28,374 nucleotides of DNA. Origin: DASRSE01 sp035656655 (GTDB lineage: Bacteria > Planctomycetota > Planctomycetia > Pirellulales > DASRSE01). The stretch covers positions 1 through 28,374 of the forward strand of contig DASRSE010000308.1 of the NCBI GenBank assembly GCA_035656655.1, read 5' to 3'. Positions 6,825 to 15,149 of the stretch are shown piece by piece (positions within the stretch are counted from its first letter, which is position 1; the number at the start of each line of letters is the position of its first letter). The notes under the pieces were generated by a model that ran no database searches, was not told the origin of the DNA, and saw only the letters and a list, made by a program, of their open reading frames with translations. A program made the translations under genes and the position numbers.

Positions 6825-7859
6825 ATGACTTCGCCGCCGCTGCCGCCTGCGTGGGGGCCAATCTGGCCGCAGTTCGCCGCCGCGGCAGGTTGGCCAACCC
6901 ACGTCGCCGCGCGGCCGAGCCAGTCTGGTTTTAGCTCCGCCAGCCTTTGGAAAGTCTCCACGCCGCGCGGCGAGTTCGCCTTGCGAGCATATCGCGACGC
7001 CCCCGACCGACCGGCGCAGCTGCGCGCGGTCCACGCCGCCTTGTTGGGCGCGCTGCGCGCGGGGCTGGACCTGCTGCCCATTCCAATCTCCGCGGAAGAT
7101 GGCTCGACTTTTCTTGCCCACGATGGCCAGTGGTGGGAGCTACTTTCATGGTTGCCAGGCGAAGCGTGCGCGCCGGCGGCTTGGACCTCCGCCAAGACGC
7201 GCGCGGCCGGTGAGGCGCTGGCACAAACCCACGCGGCGCTGGCCGAGAGCTACCAGGGCGAGATTTTCGCCGAGCCGTCGCCGAACGTGCGCAGCCGCCA
7301 CGCTCGATTGGCGGAGTTGCGCGGCGGAAAGTTCGAATCGCTTCGCGCCCAACTGCGGCCGGAGATCTGGCCGGAATTGTTCTCCACGGCGACGAGCTTG
7401 GCTCGTTGCGCCGCCGGCTTGATCGCTCCGATTGCGGCGGACCTGCACGCGGCGCTGACGATTCGAGTGCGGCTGCAACCTTGCCTGCGTGATGTGTGGC
7501 ACGAGCATGTTTTGTTCCGCGTGGATACGGTGAGCGGCTTCATCGATCTCTTGCCGCTGCAAGCCGATTGCGTGGCGACCGATCTAGCTCGGCTGTTCGG
7601 CAGTCTGGCCCCCCCGGACGCGCCCCTGTGGCAGATCGGCTTGGCGGCCTATTCTGCGCGGCGCGGCTTGTCGGACGATGAACGGCGTTTGCTTCCCGTC
7701 TTGGAGCGAAGTGGGCGACTGCTGGCCGCCGTGAATTGGCTCTCGTGGATTTACGAGGACCGGGTCGAGTTTCGCCAGCCGGCGGCCGCCGCCCGCCGCG
7801 TGCGAGAGGTGGCCGAGCAACTGGATGAGCTGGCGGATCGCGCCGGCCGCTGGCCTTAA
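6825..7859 (+). CDS. APH-fold phosphotransferase with degenerate catalytic loop
   Basis: 344-residue protein resembling the aminoglycoside phosphotransferase/homoserine kinase-like fold. A strand-rich N-terminal half (SLWKVSTPRGEFALRAY, where the second strand would carry the ATP lysine, appears as R) is followed by a hinge-like segment QWWELLSWLPGE. The catalytic loop reads LRDVWHEHVLF: aspartate D223 is kept, but the usual HGD has become LRD and the metal-binding asparagine five residues on is H228. The metal aspartate D241 in GFIDLLP and the following DLARLFGS fit the family. It may phosphorylate a small molecule or be a reduced-activity relative. Nothing supports antibiotic resistance. 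It starts 102 bases after the peptidase gene on the same strand; no clear ribosome site is seen. Confidence 0.75.
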   Translation: MTSPPLPPAWGPIWPQFAAAAGWPTHVAARPSQSGFSSASLWKVSTPRGEFALRAYRDAPDRPAQLRAVHAALLGALRAGLDLLPIPISAEDGSTFLAHDGQWWELLSWLPGEACAPAAWTSAKTRAAGEALAQTHAALAESYQGEIFAEPSPNVRSRHARLAELRGGKFESLRAQLRPEIWPELFSTATSLARCAAGLIAPIAADLHAALTIRVRLQPCLRDVWHEHVLFRVDTVSGFIDLLPLQADCVATDLARLFGSLAPPDAPLWQIGLAAYSARRGLSDDERRLLPVLERSGRLLAAVNWLSWIYEDRVEFRQPAAAARRVREVAEQLDELADRAGRWP

Positions 7860-7909
7860 CTGCCCGGCCGAGTCGAACGGCATGGCGTGCAGTTGCCAGC
7901 GGCACTTGT

Positions 7910-7915
7910 TATATT
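7910..7915 (+). promoter_or_regulatory. Possible -10 element upstream of the FG-GAP protein gene
   Basis: TATATT in the context CTTGTTATATTCTCC, 87 bases before the ATG at 8002 and in the gap after the phosphotransferase stop. No good -35 at 16-18 bases; TTGCCA lies only 11 bases upstream. The same GTTATATT/ATTATATT string recurs before the hydrolase gene. Confidence 0.2.
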
Positions 7916-8001
7916 CTCCGGCAAGGCATTTAATGGCTCGTTCGCGCTGGCCGCCGGTCGGCTTTCAGTTGCAAAGGCGCCTTTCTTCGCGAGGTTGACC
8001 C

Positions 8002-9258
8002 ATGTTCCGCGGCCGTTTTCCAATTGCTCTGATTACCGGCGTCTGGCTCGCGTTCGCTTTGCCGCGAGGATCGTGGCTCGCGGAAACGGCCCAGGCGGAA
8101 GTCCCGCAGTTTCACGTGCAAGAGGTCGACACGGGCCTCGGGATTGGTTACGCCGTTCGCGTTGATGACATCAACGACGACGGCAAGCCGGACATCGTGG
8201 TTGTCGACACCGACCGAATTGTCTGGTACGAAAATCCGAGTTGGAAAAAGCATGTGCTGACCGAGGGGCAAACCAAGCGCGACAATGTCTGTTTTTCGGC
8301 GGCCGACGTCGAAGGCAAGGGACAATTGGCCTATGCGCTCGGGGCGGATTGGCGGCCCTTCGCGACGAAGGATGGCGGCAGCATTCAATGGGTTCGCCGC
8401 GGCGCGAAGCCGGACGACCCTTGGACCGTCTATCCGATCGCCGAAGAGCCGACCGTCCATCGGATGCAGTGGGCCGATTTGAACGAGACCGGACGACCGC
8501 AACTCATCGTGTTGCCGCTCATGGGCCGCAATACGATGACGCCAAATTGGGATGAAACTCCGGTCCGGATGCTCAGCTTCACCATTCCGAAAGATCCCAC
8601 GCGCGACCGCTGGGTTCCGGAGGTCATCAACGCCGAAATGCACGTCACGCACAACTTTACCGTAACCGACTTAGATCACGACGGCCATCCCGACCTCGTC
8701 GTGGCCAGCGCCGAAGGGATCAACTTTTTGAAACGCAGCGCCGAAGGGAAATGGAAACGGACGCTGATTGGCGCGGGCAATCAAGCGAGCCGGCCCGCCC
8801 GCGGGGCGAGCGAGATCAAACGCGGCCGGCTGGCCGACGGCAGCGATTATCTCGCCTCAATCGAGCCTTGGCACGGCTATCAAGTCGTCGTCTATACACC
8901 TCCGCCCGACGCAAGGAATCCGGCTGAGGCCGTCCAAAAAGAATGGTCGCGACAGGTGCTCGACGAAGATTTGAAATGGGGACATGCGGTCTGGTGCGCC
9001 AAATTGGCAGGCCACCAAGATCAGTTGATCGTCGGCGTGCGCGATAACAAAGACGCCGAGCATCGCTGCGGCTTAAGGATTTATGATCCCGACCAGAGCC
9101 GCCCGGCCAAGTGGACCAAGCACGTCATTGATCCGGGCGGGGTCGCGATCGAAGACCTCACCGCCGCCGATTTGAACGGAGACGGGCGGCTCGACATCGT
9201 GGCCGTCGGCCGCGCGACAAAAAACGTGCGGATATACTGGAACGACGGCGTGAAGTAG
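8002..9258 (+). CDS. Exported FG-GAP/VCBS repeat protein
   Basis: 418-residue exported protein, predicted seven-bladed beta-propeller of the integrin FG-GAP type. An N-terminal signal peptide (MFRGRFPIALITGVWLAFAL..., with a cleavage region near AQAE) precedes the mature part. Three calcium-loop blades are plain: DDINDDGKPDIVVV near residue 54, TDLDHDGHPDLVVA near 222, and ADLNGDGRLDIVAV near 389. Intermediate blades have degenerate loops (ADVEGKGQLAYA, ADLNETGRPQLIV). No enzymatic motif was seen, so a binding or surface role is inferred. The ATG at 8002 is the only one giving a signal peptide. A convergent TPR-CHAT gene ends about 157 bases downstream. Confidence 0.88.
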   Translation: MFRGRFPIALITGVWLAFALPRGSWLAETAQAEVPQFHVQEVDTGLGIGYAVRVDDINDDGKPDIVVVDTDRIVWYENPSWKKHVLTEGQTKRDNVCFSAADVEGKGQLAYALGADWRPFATKDGGSIQWVRRGAKPDDPWTVYPIAEEPTVHRMQWADLNETGRPQLIVLPLMGRNTMTPNWDETPVRMLSFTIPKDPTRDRWVPEVINAEMHVTHNFTVTDLDHDGHPDLVVASAEGINFLKRSAEGKWKRTLIGAGNQASRPARGASEIKRGRLADGSDYLASIEPWHGYQVVVYTPPPDARNPAEAVQKEWSRQVLDEDLKWGHAVWCAKLAGHQDQLIVGVRDNKDAEHRCGLRIYDPDQSRPAKWTKHVIDPGGVAIEDLTAADLNGDGRLDIVAVGRATKNVRIYWNDGVK

Positions 9259-9286
9259 CCTCCCCCGTTTCCTTTTCGGAGAAGGC

Positions 9287-9331
9287 CAGACGGCGGAGCG
9301 ATCGCTTGCGCAATGCGCGCTTGACCGTCTG
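9287..9331. repeat. Inverted repeat between convergent genes
   Basis: CAGACGG at 9287-9293 pairs with CCGTCTG at 9325-9331. Between them lie GCGATCGC and GCGCAATGCGC, which can fold further. It sits between the convergent FG-GAP and CHAT genes, where a two-way terminator would be expected, but there is no T-run on either side. Confidence 0.35.
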
Positions 9332-9415
9332 CCCTTGCTGCGTGGTTGCCAGCACTGTTCGCCGCGGCGCCATGACGGCCTGACCACGGAGACGCCGCCG
9401 GCCTAGCACGCCGGC

Positions 9416-12400
9416 CTATTCGCCGGTGAGCGTGAAGGCGGCCCAGTAGAACGGGTGGGCGGCGCCGGTCTTGTCGCGGCGCGATTTGATCAGCGCGAGC
9501 TGCGCATTGCGGAGCGCGTCGGACTTCGAGTGGTTGCTGGCCAGTTCGCCAAAAAAGTCGTTCATCAACACGGCGCTCTGCCGGTCCGGAATTTGCCACA
9601 GCGTTGAAACGACCGAGTGCGCGCCGGCGAGCTGAAATGCTTGCCGCAAACCGGCGACCCCTTCGCCATTGTTCACTTGGCCTAGCCCCGTCTCGCAGGC
9701 CGACAGGACGACGAGTTCCGTCCCACGCAGATCGGTGCCGACGATTTCCATCCCGGTCAAAATCCCATCGTCGAGCGACGTATCTTTCGGCAGCGTGTCA
9801 CGAGTGTTGCAACCTGCCAACAGCAAACCGCACCGCAGCAGCGGGTTCTCGACCGCTTTGCCGTCTTGGTCGGTGGCGGCCTTCTTCACCTTCTGCTGCG
9901 TCTGCAAATCGGCCGCGGAAGCATTTCCAGCGACGGTTTGATCCGGCAAGAAAAACCCGTGCGTCGAGAGAATCAAGACCCGAGGCGATTGAATGCGCTT
10001 GAAAATGCCTTCCAAGGCTTGCTCGCGCAGATAGAGTCTGGGCTCGGTCTGGGTCAGCTTCTTCAGGCTGGCGGCGATTCCTTCGGCTTCGGTTTCCGTG
10101 TTGGGCAACCGCGGCACGCGACCGATATGCTCGACCGAGCGGAGCGCGAGCTGCGAACTCAGGCCGGCTTTTTGCTCCGCCGGCAAAGTCGGCGCGCCGA
10201 TGCCGTTCAAGATATTGTTCAAACTGGCGAGTTGATGCTGGCCGTCGAGGTCGTAGTCCGGGTTGGCAAAAATCCGCGGCGGATTGTTCGACAGCTTTTG
10301 CTGCTGCGTCACCAGGTCGCGGGCCGAAGTGACATAGTGAATGCTCCACTTCTCGATCGCATACTTGTCGTCTTCGATCGGCAACGCCGACCACGGCACG
10401 AGCCACAGCGCGGCGTCTGGGCTGAGAATGAGTTCCGTTTTCTCGGCAAGCGCTTTGGACACCGGAGCCAGAACCAGCTTGCCGACGCCGGCCAGCGCCG
10501 TGCGCAACTGCTTTTCGGCTGCGGGTTCGCCCAACTTCAAAAGCGGATTTTTCTCTTGGTCGGGGTCTTGGCAAGGTTTGAACGCGACTTGAAACGCGGT
10601 CACCGCCGCATCGATCGCGTCGGCCGGACCCAAATCGAACACCTGCACCTCGCCTTCGCCGGCGCGGGGCGTCAGCCACGCGATGTAATGGGCGCGCCCA
10701 AACGCTTCCTTCTTGCCGTCGAAGCCAAACACAAATGTTCTTACGCGTGCGAAGTCCACTAGGATGGATTTGGAAGGGATGTTTCCGCGGACTTGCTGCA
10801 GCGTGATCCAAGCATTTTCCATCGCCGGACGGCCCAAGGAGGAGTTGACCTGCGTCGCGAGCTGCCCTTCACGGGTTTCCAATTGCTTGATCTCGTCGTG
10901 CAGCGGCGTCACGTCCTTGGGCGTTGCCCCTTCTTGGGTCAGCGATGCCAATTGCTTTCGCACCGTGTTCAAATTGACGACGAGCGACTTGATCTTCGGA
11001 TCGGTCGAGCCGAGCGCCAAGGCGGCACGCTCCGCCAACGACTCTTGGATGACCGCTTTGCCGTTGACCCAAAACTCGGCGGTCAACGCAGTGAACGGTT
11101 GGTACTGCTCTTGATACTGAGCCAGCGACAGCACCCGCTCCAATTCCGTGCTGTCCGTGTTGCGGATAAAATTGATCTGTTGTTTTTGACTCAGGGCAGG
11201 CAAGATTTGCTTGATGTGCCGGCGCGCCGCGCGCCGCGCGGCAAGAGCCTCGTCCGCGACATTTTCCCATGACCCGAGCGCGGCGTCGTCCAGCATCAGA
11301 CCGATTAACGCGAACGCCGTGTCGGGATGATTCGGCCCGAACACCTCTTTGCGGATCGCGACCGCTTGTGCGCAATGTTCGCGCGCCGAGGCGACGTCGC
11401 CGCTGAGCCGCTCGGCGGCGCTCAAGTTTCCTAGGAGTCGCGCCGTATCGACGTGGCGCGGGCCATTGACCGCCGTGCTCACTTTCAATGCCCGGAGGAA
11501 GGTCTCCGTCGCGGTGTCGTGCTGGCCTGTCATCACTTGCAGCGCGCCGAGATTATTCAAGCTAATCAGCGTGGAAGGATGCTGCGGGCCGAGCACCTCG
11601 GTACGAATTTGCAGAGCCTGCTCGTAGTACTTTTTGGCATTGACCGTATCGCCCAGATCCAAATACATCGCGCCTAGTTGGTGGATCGCCTGGGCCGTGT
11701 AGGCGCTCTTAAGCCCATAGGTTTCTTTATAAATGGACAGAGCTTGCTCATAATAGGGCTTGGCTGCCGCCGAATTGCCGAGGTCGGACAAGACGGAGCC
11801 AATATTGCCATAGACGAGCGCCGTGTCCGGATGGCGCGGACCGAGGACCGCCTTGTCCATCGCCAGCGCGCGCTCGAAATAGGACTTCGCGGCGACGTAG
11901 TTGCCTTGCTCCCGATAAAAATGGCCGAGATTGTTCAATTGCAAGGCAATGCTGCGGCTCTGCGGTCCCTCGATTCTCTGATAGATTGCCAGCGATTGTT
12001 CATAATAGGGTTTGGCGGCGGCATAGTCGCCCAGCGCATTTAAGGCGTGCGCCAAATTGCCGATCGAGAGCGCCGTGTCTCGATGATTCAGGCCATAAAT
12101 CTCCTTGCGAAGCGCCACGGCCTGTTCCAGATACTTCTTCGCGGTCGCATAATCACCGAGATCGTCATAGTTCATGCCCAGGTTGTTGAGCGAAAAGGCA
12201 ACGTGCGGATGCTTGGGTCCGAGCACGGCGCGGCGGATGGCCAGACATTGCTCGTTGTACTTTTTGGCGGTCGCAAAATCGCCTAGCTCGCCGTAACAAT
12301 AGGCCAAGTCATTCAGCGCCGTCGCGCCGGACCCGGTATTGAGGCTGCCGCTTTGTTGCGACGACGCATAGGCCTGTTTCGCGGCGGCCAAAGCGTCCTT

Positions 12401-12553
12401 AATTTTTCCCTGGTTGATCAGTTGCTCGGTTCTCTCGTTCAACGCGTCGATCGCGTCGGTTTGCGCTTGCGCTCGACCGCACCACGGCAGCGAGAGCACG
12501 ATTAGCAACAGCGATCCAGCGGCGCGCGTGAAACGGAGCATGGGCGCGGACAT
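9416..12553 (-). CDS. Exported TPR-CHAT domain protein (caspase-like peptidase)
   Basis: 1045-residue protein. The ATG at 12553 (MSAPMLRFTR) has GGAG eight bases upstream and starts a signal peptide (AAGSLLLIVLSLPW, then AQAQ); an upstream GTG at 12631 would bury it. Residues 77-412 are eight consecutive TPRs of exactly 42 residues in the kinesin-light-chain style (NNLG...GDYATAKKYLEQAL...GPxHPDT). A helical region at about 413-620 follows, then the CHAT domain to the C-terminus. The caspase-type dyad is present: histidine near 865 in ILSTHGFF and cysteine near 953 in LSACETGLG, followed by GVAGLRQAFQLAGA and STLWQIPD. The family includes separases' relatives and proteases that cut partner proteins; the target here is unknown. 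It is transcribed divergently from the alpha/beta hydrolase gene, 262 bases away. Confidence 0.93.
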   Translation of the reverse strand: MSAPMLRFTRAAGSLLLIVLSLPWCGRAQAQTDAIDALNERTEQLINQGKIKDALAAAKQAYASSQQSGSLNTGSGATALNDLAYCYGELGDFATAKKYNEQCLAIRRAVLGPKHPHVAFSLNNLGMNYDDLGDYATAKKYLEQAVALRKEIYGLNHRDTALSIGNLAHALNALGDYAAAKPYYEQSLAIYQRIEGPQSRSIALQLNNLGHFYREQGNYVAAKSYFERALAMDKAVLGPRHPDTALVYGNIGSVLSDLGNSAAAKPYYEQALSIYKETYGLKSAYTAQAIHQLGAMYLDLGDTVNAKKYYEQALQIRTEVLGPQHPSTLISLNNLGALQVMTGQHDTATETFLRALKVSTAVNGPRHVDTARLLGNLSAAERLSGDVASAREHCAQAVAIRKEVFGPNHPDTAFALIGLMLDDAALGSWENVADEALAARRAARRHIKQILPALSQKQQINFIRNTDSTELERVLSLAQYQEQYQPFTALTAEFWVNGKAVIQESLAERAALALGSTDPKIKSLVVNLNTVRKQLASLTQEGATPKDVTPLHDEIKQLETREGQLATQVNSSLGRPAMENAWITLQQVRGNIPSKSILVDFARVRTFVFGFDGKKEAFGRAHYIAWLTPRAGEGEVQVFDLGPADAIDAAVTAFQVAFKPCQDPDQEKNPLLKLGEPAAEKQLRTALAGVGKLVLAPVSKALAEKTELILSPDAALWLVPWSALPIEDDKYAIEKWSIHYVTSARDLVTQQQKLSNNPPRIFANPDYDLDGQHQLASLNNILNGIGAPTLPAEQKAGLSSQLALRSVEHIGRVPRLPNTETEAEGIAASLKKLTQTEPRLYLREQALEGIFKRIQSPRVLILSTHGFFLPDQTVAGNASAADLQTQQKVKKAATDQDGKAVENPLLRCGLLLAGCNTRDTLPKDTSLDDGILTGMEIVGTDLRGTELVVLSACETGLGQVNNGEGVAGLRQAFQLAGAHSVVSTLWQIPDRQSAVLMNDFFGELASNHSKSDALRNAQLALIKSRRDKTGAAHPFYWAAFTLTGE

Positions 12554-12742
12554 GGAAAAAACTCCAGGCGAGTCAAAGGGCGACAGCAACCGAGACCAAC
12601 TCGACCAGTCTAGCGAATGGCTGGCCGCCACGCGAAATTCTCGTCCGCTTTTTTTGCGGCCGCGGCAATTCGTCGCGGTTGCGGCTCCGGCCGACCGGCC
12701 GTCAATTCCACGGGCTGCGTGGCGGCGCCCGATCGGTTCGAT

Positions 12743-12748
12743 TATATT
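12743..12748 (+). promoter_or_regulatory. Possible -10 element upstream of the alpha/beta hydrolase gene
   Basis: TATATT in TTCGATTATATTAGGCG, 68 bases before the ATG at 12816 and inside the divergent intergenic region shared with the CHAT gene. No recognisable -35 at the right distance. Confidence 0.22.
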
Positions 12749-12815
12749 AGGCGTGCCGACTGCATTGCCGGCCCCTCCTTGCCGCCCCCATCTCCTTCCT
12801 CAACGAGTTTCGATC

Positions 12816-13769
12816 ATGCTTCAAAATTGTTCACTTCGGCCGCGTCCCCTTGCTTTGCGATCGCCGCGGCCTCGTTCCTTTTGGCTGCGCCGCGGCGTCG
12901 TTGGCTTGCTGGCCATGTCGCTGGGCTGGGGCCTCCAGGCGCGGCTGGTGCGCGCTGACGAGCCGGTTAATTTCGAGTGGCTGCCAAACGTGGAATATGC
13001 GAACCCCGACGGCCAGCATCTGCTCCTCGATTTGGCCCGGCCCAAGACCGGGGCGGGTCCGTTTCCGGCCGTGCTCTGCATTCACGGCGGCGGTTTCCGT
13101 GCCGGAACGCGCGAATCGTACGACAAGCTTTGCAAACAGTTGGCGGAGCGCGGCTATGTGGCGGCGACGGTCACATATCGGTTGTCGCCGAAATACCAAT
13201 TTCCGGCAGCGGTCTACGATGTGAAAGCGGCCGTGCGTTGGCTCCGCGCGAATGCGGACAAATACGCGATTGATCCCAAGCGAATTGGCGTGACGGGCGG
13301 TTCGGCCGGCGGACATCTCGCTCAGTTTCTGGGCGTGACGCCCGGGGTGAAGCAATTTGAAGGAGATCAGAACCCTGGCTTCTCTAGCGACGTGCAATGT
13401 GTCGTGAACTATTACGGCCCATCCGATTTCACGAAGTCTTACGGCAAAAGCGTCGATGCGGCCGAAGTGCTGCCGCTTTTCTTGGGCGGCAATCTGGAGA
13501 CGGCGCGGCATGCGCATATCTTGGCGAGCCCGCTCTATTGGGTCACGCCGCAGGCCGCTCCGACCCTTTGCGTTCATGGGACCGAGGATAAGTACGTGGC
13601 GCACGAACAAGCCCAATGGATTGTCGAACGCTTGAAAGCGGCCGACGTGGAAGCGGAGTTGCTGACGCTGCCCGGCGCGGGACACGGATTCAAGGGGGCG
13701 GATCAACAACAGGCGGACGCCGCGCTCTTCGCATTCTTCGACAAGCACTTGAAAAAGCCAGCGAAGTAG
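12816..13769 (+). CDS. Exported alpha/beta hydrolase (esterase/lipase, HGGG type)
   Basis: Serine hydrolase of 317 residues, of the hormone-sensitive-lipase-like or acetyl-esterase type found widely in planctomycetes. The N-terminus has an arginine-rich stretch, a hydrophobic segment (VVGLLAMSLGWGL at 28-40) and ARLVRADE, consistent with a signal peptide cut near residue 48. The oxyanion motif HGGG is at 90-93, the nucleophile elbow GGSAGGH puts Ser163 at the centre, D258 (HGTEDKYV) is the acid, and H290 (GAGHGF) completes the triad. The frame is open 402 bases further upstream into the CHAT gene's 5' end, but the ATG at 12816 fits the signal peptide. Substrate could be a carbohydrate acetyl ester or other short-chain ester; this is inference. 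Confidence 0.9.
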   Translation: MLQNCSLRPRPLALRSPRPRSFWLRRGVVGLLAMSLGWGLQARLVRADEPVNFEWLPNVEYANPDGQHLLLDLARPKTGAGPFPAVLCIHGGGFRAGTRESYDKLCKQLAERGYVAATVTYRLSPKYQFPAAVYDVKAAVRWLRANADKYAIDPKRIGVTGGSAGGHLAQFLGVTPGVKQFEGDQNPGFSSDVQCVVNYYGPSDFTKSYGKSVDAAEVLPLFLGGNLETARHAHILASPLYWVTPQAAPTLCVHGTEDKYVAHEQAQWIVERLKAADVEAELLTLPGAGHGFKGADQQQADAALFAFFDKHLKKPAK

Positions 13770-13783
13770 ACGCCGAGAGGCGT
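13770..13783 (+). repeat. Short hairpin directly after the hydrolase gene
   Basis: ACGCC at 13770-13774 and GGCGT at 13779-13783 enclose GAGA, immediately after the stop codon. There is no T-run, so its use as a terminator is doubtful. Confidence 0.3.
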
Positions 13784-13816
13784 GAAAGCTGTCAGACCGC
13801 TATTCGCCACTTGCTC

Positions 13817-13858
13817 TGCATTTCGCACTTGGCATTTAGCAATTAGCATTTCCACTTC
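13817..13858. repeat. Three degenerate 14-base tandem repeats upstream of malate dehydrogenase
   Basis: GCATTTCGCACTTG (13817-13830), GCATTTAGCAATTA (13831-13844) and GCATTTCCACTTCC (13845-13858) share GCATTT in exact 14-base register. The stretch is AT-rich in a GC-rich setting and ends about 136 bases before the malate dehydrogenase ATG. It could be a protein-binding cluster or decayed repeat DNA. Confidence 0.55.
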
Positions 13859-13993
13859 CCTCCTTGCCTTGTCGCCTGCCAGCGCAAGGGGTAAACTTTT
13901 GGCAAGTTTTTTTGCCCGCGGACGCGGCGCCCGAGCGCCGACGAGGTTCGGTTGACGTTCTCGTGGTTTGATTTTAAGACGAAAGGATCTTGC

Positions 13994-14938
13994 ATGCGGC
14001 GTGCCAAAATTTCGATCATTGGGGCAGGGAATGTGGGAGCGACGACCGCTCATTGGTGCGCCGCCGCCGAATTGGGCGACGTCGTCCTGCTCGATATTCC
14101 GCAGACCGAGGGAATGCCGGCCGGCAAGGCGCTCGATCTCATGCAGGCGTCGCCGATCATGGGGTTTGATTCCAAGCTGGTCGGCACGACCAGCTACGCC
14201 GATACCAAAGACTCCGACGTGGTGGTAATCACGGCCGGGATCGCCCGCAAGCCCGGCATGAGCCGCGACGACTTGCTCGGCACCAACGCGAAAATCGTCG
14301 GCAGCGTCGCCAGCGAAATCAAAGCGAGCAGCCCCAATGCCGTGATTATCGCAGTCAGCAATCCGCTTGATGCGATGGTGCAGCGCGTGCTGCAAGTCAC
14401 CGGCTTTCCGCCCAACCGCGTCATTGGCCAAGCCGGCGTCCTTGATACGGCCCGTTACCGGGCATTTCTCGCGATGGAACTGGGAGTCAGCGTCGAAGAC
14501 ATTTCCGCCTTGCTGATGGGGGGACACGGCGACACGATGGTGCCAATGCCGAGTTGCACGAGCGTGGGAGGGATTCCCGTCACGCAGCTCCTGGCCCAAG
14601 ACCGCTTGGACGCGATTGTCGAACGCACGCGCAAAGGAGGCGCGGAGATTGTCGGCTTGCTCAAGACCGGGAGCGCCTACTACGCTCCGGCCGCCGCGAC
14701 GACGCAAATGGTGGAAGCAGTCGTGCGCGACAAGAAGCGGTTGATCCCGTGCGCCGCTTATTGCGACAAAGAATACGGGGTCGGCGGATATTTTGTCGGT
14801 GTGCCGGTGATTCTGGGCTCGGGCGGAGTCGAGAAAATCGTGGAACTCAAACTGAGCGCGCGCGAGCAAGCCGACTTCCAAAAGAGCGTCGATGCCGTGA
14901 AAGAGTTGGTGGCCGCAATGAACAAGCTCACCGGCTAG
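13994..14938 (+). CDS. mdh: Malate dehydrogenase (LDH-like type)
   Basis: NAD-dependent oxidation of malate to oxaloacetate in the citric acid cycle; cytoplasmic. 314 residues, standard for the LDH-like bacterial MDH. The NAD motif GAGNVG is at 10-15, and the ribose-binding D34 follows (VLLDIPQTEG). The mobile loop ARKPGMSRDDLL (84-95) has arginines at the positions that mark malate rather than lactate specificity. VSNPLD (121-126), the catalytic aspartate D151 in VLDTARYR with its arginine, and H178 in GGHGDTMVP complete the active site. The ATG at 13994 is preceded by AAAGGA eight bases away; a frame open 42 bases upstream lacks a ribosome site. It is a single gene with no co-directional neighbour close by. 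Confidence 0.97.
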   Translation: MRRAKISIIGAGNVGATTAHWCAAAELGDVVLLDIPQTEGMPAGKALDLMQASPIMGFDSKLVGTTSYADTKDSDVVVITAGIARKPGMSRDDLLGTNAKIVGSVASEIKASSPNAVIIAVSNPLDAMVQRVLQVTGFPPNRVIGQAGVLDTARYRAFLAMELGVSVEDISALLMGGHGDTMVPMPSCTSVGGIPVTQLLAQDRLDAIVERTRKGGAEIVGLLKTGSAYYAPAAATTQMVEAVVRDKKRLIPCAAYCDKEYGVGGYFVGVPVILGSGGVEKIVELKLSAREQADFQKSVDAVKELVAAMNKLTG

Positions 14939-14945
14939 CTCGGCG

Positions 14946-14972
14946 CAGCGCTGCAATGCCGCGGCAGCGCTG
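14946..14972 (+). repeat. Paired CAGCGCTG palindromes after malate dehydrogenase
   Basis: CAGCGCTG occurs at 14946-14953 and 14965-14972; the sequence is its own complement, so the copies can pair into an 8-base stem with an 11-base loop. It begins 8 bases after the mdh stop. No T-run follows, so a terminator role is uncertain. Confidence 0.35.
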
Positions 14973-15033
14973 TCCAGAAATCTCCAAAATGCGAGCCTTG
15001 AACGCGAGCCGGCTGCGTGGCGGATAAAGCGAC

Positions 15034-15067
15034 AAAAAAAGCCCGCGACCCTGGGAGGATCGCGAGC
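15034..15067 (-). terminator. Rho-independent terminator of the HU gene
   Basis: Read on the minus strand, GCTCGCGATCC, a short TCCCA loop and GGGTCGCGGGC form an 11-base stem with wobble pairs, followed by TTTTTTT (15034-15040). It lies about 83 bases after the HU stop codon at 15150. Confidence 0.85.
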
Positions 15068-15149
15068 TTATTCGTTTCGGTCTGGGCGATGAATTCTTCG
15101 TCGCATGCGCGGCTGAGCGCCGAAGCGGCGCCGTTTGGCCGCCTGAAAA

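Noticed and set aside
6825..7859. Aminoglycoside resistance gene
   Set aside because: Only the fold resembles APH enzymes; the catalytic loop is degenerate and no resistance or mobile context is seen.
9416..12553. TPR-CHAT as a type III-E CRISPR (Csx29) component
   Set aside because: There is a signal peptide, no gRAMP/Cas7-11 or CRISPR array nearby, and the TPR style is the common kinesin-light-chain kind.
12554..12631. GTG start giving a 26-residue longer CHAT protein
   Set aside because: It would place a polar stretch before the signal peptide; the ATG at 12553 has a GGAG at good spacing.
13703..14956. Minus-strand open frame of 417 codons
   Set aside because: Antisense to malate dehydrogenase, which has every catalytic residue; the minus translation has no recognisable features.
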